Source of the DNA: Linanthus parryae
Lineage: Eukaryota; Streptophyta; Magnoliopsida; Ericales; Polemoniaceae
Direction: 5' to 3'
Assembly (NCBI GenBank): GCA_023055425.1
Contig: JALGPY010000006.1
Coordinates: forward strand, 88,943,935 to 89,007,934
Length of the DNA: 64,000 bases
In this document: piece after piece, positions 48,368 to 60,216 of the stretch
Position numbering within the stretch: the stretch's first letter is position 1
How the letters are laid out: every line of letters begins with the position of its first letter
Program-made: the position numbers and the translations under genes
Notes under the pieces: model-generated
What the model saw: the letters and a program-made list of their open reading frames with translations, nothing else
Database searches by the model: none
Told to the model about the DNA's origin: nothing

Positions 48368-50030
48368 ACAAGTCGTAGAGCATAAACGTGGTTTAAGTGT
48401 TACGTTTTGATAGTTTTACACTTTAAATTTATTGTTTATCGCATAAAACAAGACAAATCTAGCATATGATGTAATTTGTCAATAATCAATCATAACAAGA
48501 CCTAGTTTTTGCATTGGATGCATGAATTAGTGAGTTTGAGAAATTTTACGATCTTAGATCTAGGGTTTGGGCATCCTATGGAAAGAAGGAGTTCTTCCCA
48601 TACAAGGAAACAACCAAACTTGGGCACCAAGCAAGGGAGTTGTTTTGGAAACAACTCCAAAAGGAGGTTCGACCCCCTAGGGGACCGCCCCTCCTTGCTT
48701 GCCGCCCAAGCAAGGGACGGCCTAGGGGCCGGGGCAGCCCTAGCTCACGGCCTAGCCGCTTGGGCTAGGGGCCGGTCGGCCCAAGGCCTTTGCGGTTCTC
48801 TTTTGGGCCCGGGCAATTTGATTGTTGGGCCCCATGGACCGTTTTAACCCGAGAAAATCCTAAAATCAATTAAAATTGACCAAGCGCGTTAAAATTGGAT
48901 TTTAACAGTTTATGTGCAAATCGCATGGTGATTGGATATGGCCTTAGGATGTGGTTTGATGTGAATGTTTAACTTTTGTGGTTTGGTTTACGGCCTGCGA
49001 GCTGATCAATTAATTGTAATAATTAATTAGGATTTTATGGCCTGCGAGCCATTTTTTTCTCAACTTGTGAGATTTATTTTATTTAATATAGTTGTTAGCT
49101 AGTGCTAGATAGAGTAGATTGTTAGCAAAGATTGAAGAAAAGAAGCCCAAAGCCAAAGGGAGCCACAAAAGATGGAGCATGGAGCATTCCACATGACTAT
49201 GAAGGATGGACCAAAAGATGAAGACGCATGGAGATGTGTTTGCTTTTAGGGTTCATAGATAATTCCATTGGCTTGGAATTATCTTAGTCTAGAAAATGCC
49301 ATATTCACATCACGTTTTATTTTGTTTTGTGGTTGTTTATTTTATTGTCTTATTATTTTTTGGTTAGTGTATGGATGATGCATGCAATTAGGATAATAAG
49401 ATAATTAGACAACCCGGATCTATTATTTGGAGTTGTGCCCAAACTCAAATAGATAGATTAGTTGATATGGATCAACAAAACAATTAAAATTGAATTGAAA
49501 AATCCCTCAAAATTCAAATATTTGTTCTTGCCTTCTCGTTATTTAAACACTCATTATCATCATGATTTATCAAGCTCGCGCGTGCCAAAGCATGGCGACT
49601 TGGTTCATAATGATGGAATGCGATGGCACAAGCTAGTAATGTGCAATTGTTTGAATAAGAGGTTGAACACAACTAGGCTATTAATATGATTAAGACCTAG
49701 AGGCAATCAATTGGGATTATCCATGAGGATGGATAAATAAGGAGTTATTTTCCCAATTGAACCAAGAGTTGCATAGAAGATGCAATTGGAATTGTTCCAA
49801 CCTAAAGTAGTCAAATTATGGGTGACTTGCCAAAGCAAGCTCATAAGGAGATGAAACATGGATCTTGGCCCACTAGAAAATATAAGGATATATTCCGCAT
49901 TAATATCTTGAGGGTTATTAATCCGTAGAAAAATAGTGGGAGCTATATTTGATAAACTAGCCATTATTGAATATAGTCAAAAATTCACGAATACTAAAAC
50001 TTGCGTATTTTCCTTTTTGTAGAATTCCAA
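48368..50030 (+). other. Long untranslated leader of the copia element
   Basis: A 1.66-kb leader between the PBS and gag. A GC-rich block at 48660-48840 has repeated GGCCTAGGGGCCGG and GGGCTAGGGGCCGG units. The rest is AT-rich. No coding region is supported. Confidence 0.7.
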
Positions 50031-50570
50031 ATGGCAAACAACTCATCGAGTTCACAACATTCCCTACGATCTGTCCTTGAGAAGGACAAGCTCTCTGGAA
50101 CCAACTTCCTTGATTGGTACAGAAACTTGAGAATCGTTCTCAAGCAAGAGAAGAAACTGTACGCAATAGAGGAGCAAGATCCAGCAGGTCCAGAGAACCA
50201 AAAACCTGCAGCCCTAAAGGCGTATCAAAAGCGTGTTAATGAAGCTAATGATGCGGTCTGCCTTATGCTATGCACCATGATTTCTGAGCTTCAGAAGCAA
50301 CACGAAAACATGAATGTTGTCGATATGATCGAGCATCTGAAGCAGCTCTTCCAAGAGCAGGCAAGGGTTGAGAGGTATGAGGTCTCTAAGGCATTGTTCA
50401 AGTGTCATATGGCAGAAGGGAACCCGGTGGGACCCCATGTACTCCGTATGATCGAGGACTTGGAGAATCTCGCCCGACTAGGGTTCCCGGTCGGCCAAGA
50501 GTTGGCAACCGATCTCGTGTTGTAATCATTTCCCGAGAGTTATGGACAGTTCATTATGAACTATAACATG
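50031..50570 (+). pseudogene. Gag of the copia element, one stop codon
   Basis: The start ATG at 50031 gives MANNSSSSQHSLRSVLEKDK, then GTNFLDWYRNLRIVLKQEKK, a classic copia gag opening (UBN2-type domain). TAA at 50523-50525 replaces a sense codon; the next frame resumes with PESYGQFIMNYNMNE. Without the stop, gag and pol would be one continuous frame, as is usual in copia. Confidence 0.92.
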
Positions 50571-53500
50571 AACGAGATCATAAAACCACTGCTGGATTTG
50601 TTCAATATGTTGAGGACAGCTGAACAAAGCATCAACAAGGGTAAGGGCAAAGCCATTATGATGGTACAGAAAGGAAAGGGCAAAAGGTTTGCCTCATCCT
50701 CCAAGGGCAAAGGCAAGTCAGTTGCCAAGTCCAAGGAACCCGCCCTTAAGTCTGTTGGTGGCATTGCCAAAGGTGTGACTAAAGGTGAGTGTCACTACTG
50801 CAGTCAGCATGGACACTGGAGGAGGAACTGCCCAAAATATCTGGAGGACAAGAGACTTGGAATAGTGATTCCACCACCACCAGGTATTTTTGTTGTAGAT
50901 GTCAATTTAACTGTCTCTACATCATGGGTATTAGATACTGGATGTGGATCTCACATTTGTCGAAATGTGCAGTATCTAAAGAGAAGTAAAAGATTGGCTA
51001 AAGGAGAGATAGATCTGCGCGTTGGGAATGGAGCAAAAGTTGTTGCGTTGGCCGTAGGCGTGTGCGAGCTATCTCTGCCTTCATGGTTAGTTTTAGAATT
51101 AAATAATTGCTATTTTGTGCCTGCTATGAGCAGAAACATTATTTCTATTTCTTGTTTGGACAAGGATGGTTTTATTATTTCAATAAAGAACAATTGTTGT
51201 TCCTTTTATTTTAATAATATTCACTACTTTAGTGTGCAATTATTTAATGGACTGTATGTCCTTGATCTAAGCAATCCTGTTTACAACATTAATACCACGA
51301 GGATTAAAATAAATGATTTAAATCCTGCTTACTTGTGGCACTGTCGTTTAGGCCATATAAATGAGAAACGTGTATCTAGACTCCATAAGTATGGACTACT
51401 AGACTCATTTGATTTTGAATCATATGAGACATGTGAGGCTTTTTTATTGGGAAAAATGACAAAGTTCCCTTTCAATAAGAAAGGTGAGAGGACTAGTGAG
51501 CAATCGGCGCTCATACATACTGATGTGTGTGGGCCATTTGCCACGCCTGCCAGGGGTGGTTATGTCTACTTCATTACATTTACTGATGATTACAGTAGAT
51601 ATGGATTTGTGTACCTTATGAAGGCCAAATCCGAATCCTTTGAAATGTTCAAAGAATTCAAAAGTGAAGTAGAGAAGCAACTTGGCAAAAGTATCAAGGC
51701 TCTACGACCAGATCGTGGAGGAGAATACTTGAGCCATGAGTTTGACGACTATCTTAGAGAGTGTGGAATCGTGTCCCAACTCACTCCACCCGGAACGCCA
51801 CAATGAAATGGCGTGTCTGAGAGGAGGAATCGAACCCTATTAGGTATGGTTCGATCTATGATGTGTCAAAGCGATCTTCCATTATCGTTTTGGGGCCATG
51901 CTCTATTGAGTGCAGCTTTCACCATTAACCGTGTTCCATCTAAATCAGTCATGAAGACACCACATGAGATGTGGAGTGGGAGACGTCCCACACTGTCGTT
52001 CATGAGGGTTTGGGGCTGCGATGTCTATGTAAAACATTTACAATCAGACAAGCTAGGGACAAAGTCGGATAAGTGTAAATTTGTGGGGTACCCTAAGGAA
52101 ACTAAGGGTTACTACTTCTACAATCCAACCGAGAACAAAGTGTTTGTTGCTCGGACCGGCGTGTTTCTAGAAAGAGAGTTTGTCTCTAAAGAAGCAAGTG
52201 GGAGGACTGTAGAACTTGAAGAAATTCAAGAACCACAAATCACTGAACCGATTATGGAACATGAACAGGAACCACAAGCAGTTGTGGAACAGCTTGTTCA
52301 GGTGACACAAGAGCTTCGTAAATCTAGTAGAGTGCGCAAGGAACCCGAGAGGTATGGACTTCTCGTGACCGATTCCGGTGAGACGATGCTCATAGATGAT
52401 GAGCCTACTACCTTTGAAGAGGCCATGAAAGGGCCAGACTCTCAGAAGTGGCTAGAAGCCATGAGATCGGAGATGGAATCCATGTACACCAACAAAGTAT
52501 GGACTTTGGTGGAACCACCCGAAGGGGCGCGGCCCATAGGGTGCCAGTGGGTCTTCAAGAAGAAGATCGACATGGATGGTAATGTGATTACCTATAAGGG
52601 CCGATTGGTGGCTAAAGGATTCAGACAGACTCATGGTATTGACTATGATGAAACCTTTTCACCAATCGCAATGACCAAATCCATCCGAATCCTACTTGCA
52701 ATTGCAGCATACTACGACTATGAGATTTGGCAGATGGATGTCAAAACAGCATTCCTTTATGGGAATCTCCTCGAGGACGTGTATATGATACAGCCGGAGG
52801 GTTTTGAGGATCCAAAGTAAGCCAACAAAGTCTGTAAGCTACAACGATCCATTTATGGATTGAAGCAAGCTTCTAGGAGTTGGAATCGACGTTTTGATGA
52901 AGTAGTCAAATAGTTTGGCTTCATCAGAAACGAAGATGAGTCTTGTGTCTACAAGAAGGTTAGTGGGAGCTCTGTAGCTTTTCTGGTCTTGTATGTGGAT
53001 GACATACTTCTCATTGGAAACGACGTTCCCATGCTGCAATCTGTTAAAGATTGGCTAGGGAAGTGTTTCTCAATGAAAGACGTAGGGGAAGCAGCCTATA
53101 TACTTGGTATAAAGATCTATAGAGATAGATCTAAGAGACTGCTAGGCCTAAGTCAGAGTACATATATTAACAAGGTGTTGAAGCGGTTCAACATGCAAGA
53201 TTCCAAGAAGGGATTCTTGCCCGTGTCACATGGAATCACTCTTTCGAAGAGTGGTTGTCCTTCCAATGAGATAGGAACACATGAGTAGAGTTCCCTATGC
53301 CTCGACCATAGGATCTATCATGTACGCCATGTTATGTACCAGACCAGATGTGTCATATGCCTTGAGTATGACAAGCAGATACCAATTAAATCTAGGTGAG
53401 AATCACTGGATTGCAGTCAAGAACATCCTAAAGTACTTGAGAAGAACTAAGGATGCTTTATTGATATTTGGCGGCGAGGAAGAGTTGCGTGTAAGGGGTT

Positions 53501-53975
53501 ACACTGATGCAAGCTTCCAAACTGACAGAGATGACTTTAGATCACAGTCGGGATATGTGTTTTTCCTGAATGGAGTAGGGTGAGCTGGAAGAGTTCCAAG
53601 CAAGAGACGGTGGCTGATTCTACAACAGAGGCTGAGTACATTGCTGCAAATGGCGCAACAAAGGAAGCTGTTTGGATCAGAAAGTTTGTTTATGAACTTG
53701 GTGTGGTTCCTAGCATTGCGGATCCAGTTAAGTTGTATTGTGACAACACTGGGGCGATCGCGCAATCAAAGGAACCCAGGTCACACGAGAAATCCAAGCA
53801 CGTGCTCAGGAAGTTCCATCTGATTCGAGATATTAACGATAGAGGAGACGTTCGGATATGCAAGATTCCTACAGATGAGAATTTGTCAGATCCACTTACA
53901 AAGCCGCTTGTGCAGTGGAAGCATGAAGGACACACTAGGAGCATGGGCATATTAGATGCGTCAGATTGGCTCTAG
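50571..53975 (+). pseudogene. Pol of the copia element (PR-IN-RT-RH), several stops
   Basis: Zinc knuckle CHYCSQHGHWRRNCP is near 50790. Protease WVLDTGCGSHIC is near 50925 (a DTG active site). GAG-pre-IN is LWHCRLGHINEKR, and the IN core has IHTDVCGPF, RPDRGGEY and VSERRNRTLLGM. RT has VAKGFRQTHGIDYDETFSP and YVDDILLIGND near 52992. RNase H has TTEAEYIAANGATKEAVW. Disruptions: TGA 51804-51806 at a QWNGVSER-like site, TAA 52818-52820, TAG 52911-52913, and frameshifts near 53285 and 53580. It ends with a stop at 53973-53975. Confidence 0.94.
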
Positions 53976-53976
53976 T

Positions 53977-53989
53977 GCAAGTGGGAGAC
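53977..53989 (+). promoter_or_regulatory. Polypurine tract of the copia element
   Basis: GCAAGTGGGAGAC directly before the 3' LTR TGTTGG. Confidence 0.85.
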
Positions 53990-56034
53990 TGTTGGAATAG
54001 ATGCCCTAGAGGCAATCTAGTTTAGTATGAATTTATTATGGCTAGAACATTCATTGTATTATTTATTGGATATTTAATATAATGAAGTCCTTAGATTTAC
54101 AATTGTGTTGTTTATCTTAAATATCCCTAGTCCATTATAATGATTAATAGGACAATCATCTATAGACTAGTATGGGGTTGGATTGATATGGAGATATCAT
54201 GATCCAACACATGGGTGTGCATTAAGGGTAATGGCGCACCGGATTGACCCATCTCCGAGAAGGCTACATACACGTTATGTTAAGTTACACGTGCTTCTCG
54301 TGGTGCAATGGTATTGTCATCCTTAGACTTGAAGTCGCTAGATATTCTAGTTGTGGATTATTGTGATTTAGGTAGCGTTAAACGCTACACCGTAACTGGG
54401 TAGTTATAAAGGCGTGTACCGGATACAATAAGAAGCAAGCTTAGAGATTGTAGTGGACGCAGATAGAATTTTTCCCTCCCACATAATGGGAGAAAATATC
54501 CTAGGCCACTCGAGGGATAGTGCTTATAGAATGTCTGGCCAGACTCAAATAAATCAATATGGGATATTGATGTTATTTGCACGAATAAGGCTATTTCCAT
54601 GGATCGAGAAACTATGGATTGGATATACGAGTGTGACTTGTATGTCTCGTGTCCAATCCGGATATAGAGACAAAGGGATGAGACAATTACTTGTACAAGG
54701 TTTGTCGGATGACTATTCTATTAGTTGGCTAGAATGGATGTTTTGCTAGAAACCGCTCCATATTAGCAAATTGTTGCTACTAGGGCTGTAAGGAAAACCG
54801 AATAAACCGGTTAAACCGACCGAACCAAACCGAAATGCTTGGTTTTGGATGGTTTTTTTGAATATTCGGTTTATTAACGGTTCAATTTTCACAAACCGGT
54901 CAATTCGGTTTGGTTTTTGGTTTGTACAAATATCACACTGCAGCAAACCGAACCGAACCGATATGTGCTTATACGTACTTTTACTACAATGTATATTGCT
55001 TAAAGTAAAGCTAAATAATCTAAAAACGAGAAACACAAGTAGATAGATTCAATTAAAATGATATTATTAATCTAAGCTTCTCCATTTCTCTCACGTTTAA
55101 CCATATTTTCTCTCTAAAACGATAGTTGTTCATATTTTTCAAGTCTATTTAATTTATTTTTCACTTAAAACTTGAAATTTGTTGACAAAGTAGTATAATG
55201 ATATCCATTCGATAATGTTTACGCAAACCGACCGCACCGAACCGAATCGAGCCGATGTTTTTCGGTTTGGTTTGGTTCGGTTCATCCTTTCAAATGGTTT
55301 GGTTTGGTTACAAAATTAGTAAACCGATGTATTCGGTTTGGTTTAGGGTTTAAGCGAAAACCGCACCAAACCGAACCGCTTACACCCCTAGTTGCTACCA
55401 ACTAGATAGAACCTATGGAGTCACACGCTATATAGAGTTGAACTAGATTTGGGAATTAATTAATAATATTAATGAATTAGAAGGATCACTTTGCAACACC
55501 TTGCAAACTTAGTAGGACTAATTTGCAAGGAAGGGACTAAACCGAATTCTAGTAGGACTAGAATGGGTCCTTTAGGTAGTTGGCAAGGATTTGTTGGACT
55601 GTATAAAGGATGCTCCTTACTTCCTTCCCACACTTATGAGCCTTTAGTTCATAACTTGAGTGGGAGAGAACAAAAAGGAGAGAGCAAGCAAGCAAGAGGG
55701 ACCCGTCGCCCCCCTTGCCGCCGCCCCATCCCGTCGGCCCAAACAAGGAGGCCGAACCTCCTTGTTTCCTCGCGTTGTGTGATTTCTTCTTCCTCTTCCT
55801 CCATTCTGGGCTAGCACACAAAGGAGTAGGAAGATCTAGAATTCAACTCTAGGCGTGGATCAACTATAGAGAACGTGACACAATTCACGTTAGAAGTCAT
55901 CACAGGAGAAACCCTAAGGTGTGTAAATTGATTTCTTCCCTTACCATCGTTATGTCTCTTGTCCTGTGATCCTTGGAGGGTATTGCATGGATTATATTTT
56001 TTTTCCGCTGCGTATCAATGATCAAAACCCTACA
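53990..56034 (+). repeat. 3' LTR of the copia element, carrying a MITE
   Basis: Matches the 5' LTR throughout except for the 618-bp insertion (element plus one TSD copy) and a few substitutions and small indels, such as a 20-bp difference near 55455. Confidence 0.95.
54781..55390. mobile_element. hAT-type MITE in the copia 3' LTR, 610 bp, TSD GTTGCTAC
   Basis: The ends are TAGGGCTGTAAG and CTTACACCCCTA, inverted repeats with one mismatch. The octamer GTTGCTAC flanks it at 54773-54780 and 55391-55398, and only one copy is present in the other LTR, which proves insertion. Both subterminal regions are rich in AACCGAACCG/CGGTTTGGTT repeats. There is no coding capacity. Confidence 0.93.
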
Positions 56035-56474
56035 AGTTCCATACCGACAGAGGCGAGCTAAAAATCACCAATTCTGGTGCCATTGATGGAACAACCTTTG
56101 AGATTAAGAGTTCACTGATCAACAAGATTCAGAAAGACTACCAATTGAGGAAGTCGACTGAGAATCCTAACCCACATTTGGCAAGTCTCACTCAAATTTG
56201 CCAAACGATGAATATCTGTCATGTGGACGAAAACACGATGAAACTTATGTTGTTTCCTTTCTCTCTGGCTGAAAAATCTACAGAACGGTTTTTTTTTCTT
56301 CTTTTCTTTTCCAGACCATTCCATTACTTCATGGGAACATTCCCCACGGTAAAAATCTTATATCGCGCATCTTGACTTTACATATAACTGATGTGATTGT
56401 CTGATTTACTTTACAGTTATACTGTCGCATCTACAAATGATATTTACACAGTCCTCAATTAGAATATATTAAAT

Positions 56475-57735
56475 TAAAGACTGTAATGCAAGCAAAAACA
56501 CAGGATCAAATACTCTAGAAGGGGGGTGTTAATAGAGTACGAAAACTTTTGCCAAAGGAGTGGATTTTAATCATAATGATAGGAACGAGAAGTATTTCAA
56601 AGCTTTGAACTCAGATTCAAGACTTTGAAATGCAAACAGACAGTTAGAAACTTACTTATAGTTTTCAAGGCTTTGAAAATCCTTACAAATCTTTGAACTG
56701 AAAACCTATTTTCAGACAGTTATAAGAACAAGTGCAAAACTGAAATGTAAAGAGATTAACACAGTGATTTGGTACGAAGTTCGGTCATAAGTGACCTACT
56801 CTCTGCCCGAGGGATCTAATCCCTCCAGGATTTGAAAAACTTCTTATTTATCAAAATCTAAGCCTTAGATATCAAGCCTAGAGAATTGCCTTACTCTGTT
56901 ACAACTTGTGATTCTTCCTAACCTAACTAGTACCTGCTCTAGCTAACTGATACAATAAGAATTCTATGTTGTTCCTCTTGAACAACCCACGTGAACAAAT
57001 GATAAAGAAGTACAACAGAAAAGATATACAAATTAAGCTCAAGTGATGAACACTGTAAAACAGTAAAGCTGTGAAGCTTGAAGTGTTCTTCTGGGAACTG
57101 GAATTAATTGAATGGATGTTTTATCTTCCTCAATGATGCTTGTCAATATGTGAGAGTGTTTGAATGCCTGTGTATTGTTCTGTACTTCTGAATCTCTCAC
57201 AATCACTTGTTATTCTGTCAATTTGAATTGCAGAATATATAGGATTTTCAAACAAAAATCCCTAAATATCCTTCAGAGATCTTTGACTTTCAACAGCCTA
57301 ATTCCAACGACTAGCTGCTTGATTTCCTCATTGATATTGATAAGATCTTCCATCTGCAGACTTAAGGAAGGTCCAAACACCGTTCCATAATAGTAGGATC
57401 ATCTGCAGCCTTGGATTCCCTTCTGCATATCTATAAATAAGGAAACTGTCTGCAGTAGAAAGTTAGCTGAAAATCCCTGCAAACACTTAGGCAACCAGTG
57501 AGATTAAGTCATGATAAAACACAAAATTAGTTTGTCTTTCATAATCTAATATAGCATAATCAAGTAAAAAGGATTAGAGATTGATTAGGAGGAAGAACTC
57601 CCTCTGAATTCATGCTAATAACCGATGTGCAGTTTCAAGGCTTTGAAACGGTGCAGTTTCAAGGCTTTGAAACGGTGCAGTTTCAAGGCTTTGAAACACT
57701 GTTTCAAACCTTTGAAACAAAACTGTGAACTTACA
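56475..57735 (-). mobile_element. Solo LTR of the element-2 Sirevirus-like family, TSD TAAAT
   Basis: 1261 bp, homologous to the LTRs at 36220 and 43421: a CTCTAGAAGGGG block near the start, and CTGTGAACTTACA at the end. TAAAT is duplicated at 56470-56474 and 57736-57740. No internal region remains. Confidence 0.88.
57627..57718. repeat. Four adjacent GTTTCAAGGCTTTGAAAC palindromes
   Basis: The 24-bp unit GTGCAGTTTCAAGGCTTTGA(AACG) occurs three times in tandem (57627, 57651, 57675), followed by ACTGTTTCAAACCTTTGAAA. All lie in the solo LTR. Confidence 0.93.
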
Positions 57736-57740
57736 TAAAT

Positions 57741-58779
57741 CTTATTGTCTTGTCAATTATCTCTTCTATTATTTGTGGCAAGACCGATCCATTTGGCTTT
57801 ACGTAGTAGACTTCCGCTGTCTCGCTATTCGTGGGTATAGATAAGTAGACACACTCGTACTTGTGTGCCTGTTTGTTGTCTACCGACTCTGTATCCACCT
57901 GTCTAGCATTGGGTTAATAGATTGAGGTCCGAATCGTTAAATGAAATAGTATTAAAATGTAAATTTAAACCCCTTTTTGATTGATCAAACGACAAAATGT
58001 GTGGTCTTTATCAAAGCTCATGAACTTGGAGCCACATTTCACAGGGGAAGCTCATGAACCTGGAGCCACATTTCACAGTGCCTGAAATCCACCTTCTCTA
58101 GTTTAGTCTCAGCAGAAATTTCCTTCTTTACCATGAGATTGTCCTCATCACCTTTTCTGGTTGTGTACCCTCCCACAGTCTTCCACATTCTTCTTCATCT
58201 TCAAATTTGAAGATGAATAAGTAAATTTGGATATGAGCTTCCATATAGCCTTAAACAGAGCACTGAAGTTCTATACTTTCGTCTCTCGTTTCTCCAGGAC
58301 TGTGCCATATAGGCATCAGTATTCCAATTTTTGTAAGGTGTATTCATTGTCTTCAAGGTCTATAGTCGTCGGTTTTCCCATCCTCACCGGAGACTCATTC
58401 ATATTGTTGGCCGGATGTTCACTAAATCCTGAAAGGGGGCTGGACTCGCCACTTGTCGAGGTCGACTCAAATGTTAGAAGAGTGGTATAATTTCTCTCTC
58501 TCTCTAACGACCGTGGCTGAGATCCAAATGTTCAGACTGTTAATGCTATTTCGGAAAAAGAGTCGGCCTTGTAAGACGGACCAAAATTGAAATCTAGACA
58601 ACACAAGGGGGTGCACTATGTCATTTGTAAAGTTCTCAGAGTGCATTTTCCGGAAATAGCTCCCAAAATCCGTGTCGTCAACTCCATAACACCACCACCC
58701 GTGAAACAATTAGGACAAATCAACCCGCCCTCTCGTGGCCTTGTTACGATCCAAACCGTTCATTCTCACCGTCTCCAAA
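57741..58779. other. Intergenic region upstream of the methyltransferase gene
   Basis: No gene is supported. It contains a 30-bp tandem duplication (AGCTCATGAACTTGGAGCCA at 58015, AGCTCATGAACCTGGAGCCA at 58049) and a perfect 24-bp palindrome at 58194-58217 with half-site TTCATCTTCAAA. Confidence 0.6.
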
Positions 58780-58790
58780 CGATCAACGAC

Positions 58791-58956
58791 ATATAAGCAC
58801 CCATCCAGAAGAGTTAGTTGTTCCGGATCTGTGATCACAGCGACACTGTCGGTGTGAGTGTCTTAATCAACTCTTTAACCACCATTACAAATCTCTCTCA
58901 GTTCACTCACTCACTCACTCACACACTCTCGTCTCTCTCTCCGATCTCTCTCAGAG
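58791..58956 (+). promoter_or_regulatory. TATA box and 5' leader of the methyltransferase gene
   Basis: ATATAAG at 58791-58797 is a plausible TATA box. The following 130 bp carry a CACT repeat (58907-58923) and CT-rich runs up to the ATG. Such CT-rich leaders are common in plant genes. Confidence 0.55.
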
Positions 58957-60216
58957 ATGGGTTCTGTATCACTAAAAATCGGCGATGGAACAGCGAGATT
59001 CAAGAGAACAACACTCTGTTCCTCAGCAGTGAACGCTCTCATGCTATTCTCTGTCCTCACCACCAATCTCTTCGCACTCTACGCCTTCACATCTTCCCCA
59101 AAAGACCACCAAAACCAGACCCACCATGCCCTCCTTCACAAGAACATCTCTCTCATCTCAGAGCAAGTCTCTCTCATCCTCAGAGAGATCGATTCCTCCC
59201 AAAAGCAGCTCACCCAGATGGAGAAACAGATCCTGGGTTACGAATCAATCGATCTCTCCAAACCCAACATCGCTTCCGAGCTCAGATTGTTCCTCCAACG
59301 CCACAATCTCCCTCTGGGTAAAGACTCAAGAACAGGGATCACTGAAATGGTGTCCTCAGTGGGTCATTCCTGCGAGAAATCGATCGATTTGCTCTCTCAG
59401 TACATGAATTACAAGGCTAATGGGCCTTGCCCTGACGATTGGAGCCTTGCCCAGAAGCTGATTTTGCAGGGATGTGAGCCTCTCCCACGGAGGAGATGCT
59501 TTGCTAAGACAACCCCTAAGGTGGGTCTCTCTCCTCTCCCAATTTCACTTTGGAGAAATGTTAGTGATAGGGTTTTGAGCTGGAGTGGGATTGGTTGTAA
59601 GAGCTTGCAGTGTTTGAAAACTAAGTACTTGAGTAAAGACTGTGTTAATTGCTTTGATTTGGTTAGTCCTAATGAGAATCAGAGATATGTCAAGGCTAGG
59701 AGCAAGATTGATTTTGTGATTGATGATGTGTTGGGTTTGGGTGGGGGTGGGGTTCGGACGGGGATCGATTTTGGGGGCGGTTCGGGGACTTTCGCCGCGA
59801 GAATGGCGGAGAGGAATGTCACCATTGTGACTGTTACATTGAATGTCGATGCCCCGTTTAGCGAATTCATTGCTGCGAGAGGGGTTTTGCCTCTCTACAT
59901 GAGCTTGGATCATAGGTTTCCGTTTTATGACAATGTGTTTGATCTGGTTCATGTTGGTTCTGGATTGGACGTTGGCGGCCGTGCTGAGAAGTTGGAGTTC
60001 TTGATGTTTGATATTGATCGGGTTTTGAGGGCGGGCGGATTGTTCTGGTTAGACAACTTCTATTGCGCCACTGACGAGAAGAAGAAGGCGCTAACGCGGT
60101 TGATTGAGAGGTTTGGGTACAAGAAGCTGAAGTGGATTGTGGGTGAGAAGGTGAATGGCTCAGGCAAATCAGAGGTTTACCTGTCTGCTGTTTTACAAAA
60201 ACCGGTAAGAACATAG
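58957..60216 (+). CDS. Probable membrane-anchored SAM-dependent methyltransferase (At1g29790-like), single exon
   Basis: A 419-residue protein from ATG 58957 to a TAG ending at 60216, without introns. Residues 19-44 form one hydrophobic segment after a short basic N-terminus, so it is probably a type II membrane protein of the secretory pathway. A helical stalk follows (ISEQVSLILREIDSSQKQLT, about 68-90). The middle has conserved CPDDWSLAQKLILQGCEPLP with RRRC (about 158-181) and Cys pairs near 214-232. The SAM-binding motif I is GIDFGGGSGTFAARM (269-283), with later blocks LYMSLDHRFPFYDNVFDLVH and GLFWLDNFYC. The family is listed as probable methyltransferase At1g29790 in Arabidopsis; its substrate is not established. 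The frame is intact and codon use is gene-like. Overlapping frames on both strands are shadows. Confidence 0.95.
   Translation: MGSVSLKIGDGTARFKRTTLCSSAVNALMLFSVLTTNLFALYAFTSSPKDHQNQTHHALLHKNISLISEQVSLILREIDSSQKQLTQMEKQILGYESIDLSKPNIASELRLFLQRHNLPLGKDSRTGITEMVSSVGHSCEKSIDLLSQYMNYKANGPCPDDWSLAQKLILQGCEPLPRRRCFAKTTPKVGLSPLPISLWRNVSDRVLSWSGIGCKSLQCLKTKYLSKDCVNCFDLVSPNENQRYVKARSKIDFVIDDVLGLGGGGVRTGIDFGGGSGTFAARMAERNVTIVTVTLNVDAPFSEFIAARGVLPLYMSLDHRFPFYDNVFDLVHVGSGLDVGGRAEKLEFLMFDIDRVLRAGGLFWLDNFYCATDEKKKALTRLIERFGYKKLKWIVGEKVNGSGKSEVYLSAVLQKPVRT

Larger units (their letters stand above)
46939..56034 (+). mobile_element. Ty1/copia element with both LTRs, TSD AGTTC
   Basis: The exact duplication AGTTC is at 46934-46938 and 56035-56039. 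The 5' LTR is 46939-48353 and the 3' LTR 53990-56034, the latter enlarged by a MITE. A primer-binding site (48355) and polypurine tract (53977-53989) sit in the right places. Gag and pol read on the plus strand and are interrupted by several stops and two frameshifts. The LTRs are very similar, so insertion was recent and the copy was probably mobilised in trans or decayed quickly. It is not related to the two Sirevirus-like elements. Confidence 0.96.
46468..56340 (+). mobile_element. Decayed Athila-like Ty3/gypsy leader and gag, split by a copia insertion
   Basis: At 46468-46486 TGGAGCCCGTTGACGAGGA resembles the TGGCGCCGTTGCCGGGGA primer-binding site of Athila/Tat gypsy elements. After the copia insertion, 56035-56340 encodes gag-like TTFEIKSSLINKIQ, NPNPHLASLTQICQTMNI and LMLFPFSLAEK, the pattern of Athila gag. 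Between them, 46694-46938 encodes a coiled-coil and Pro-rich segment (KLRNELEAERAHRE, QQLPPPHGPPPND). Gag breaks off after 56340. No pol is present. Confidence 0.65.

Noticed and set aside
57627..57718. Possible CRISPR-like array
   Set aside because: Adjacent 24-bp units have no spacers and lie in a plant retrotransposon LTR.
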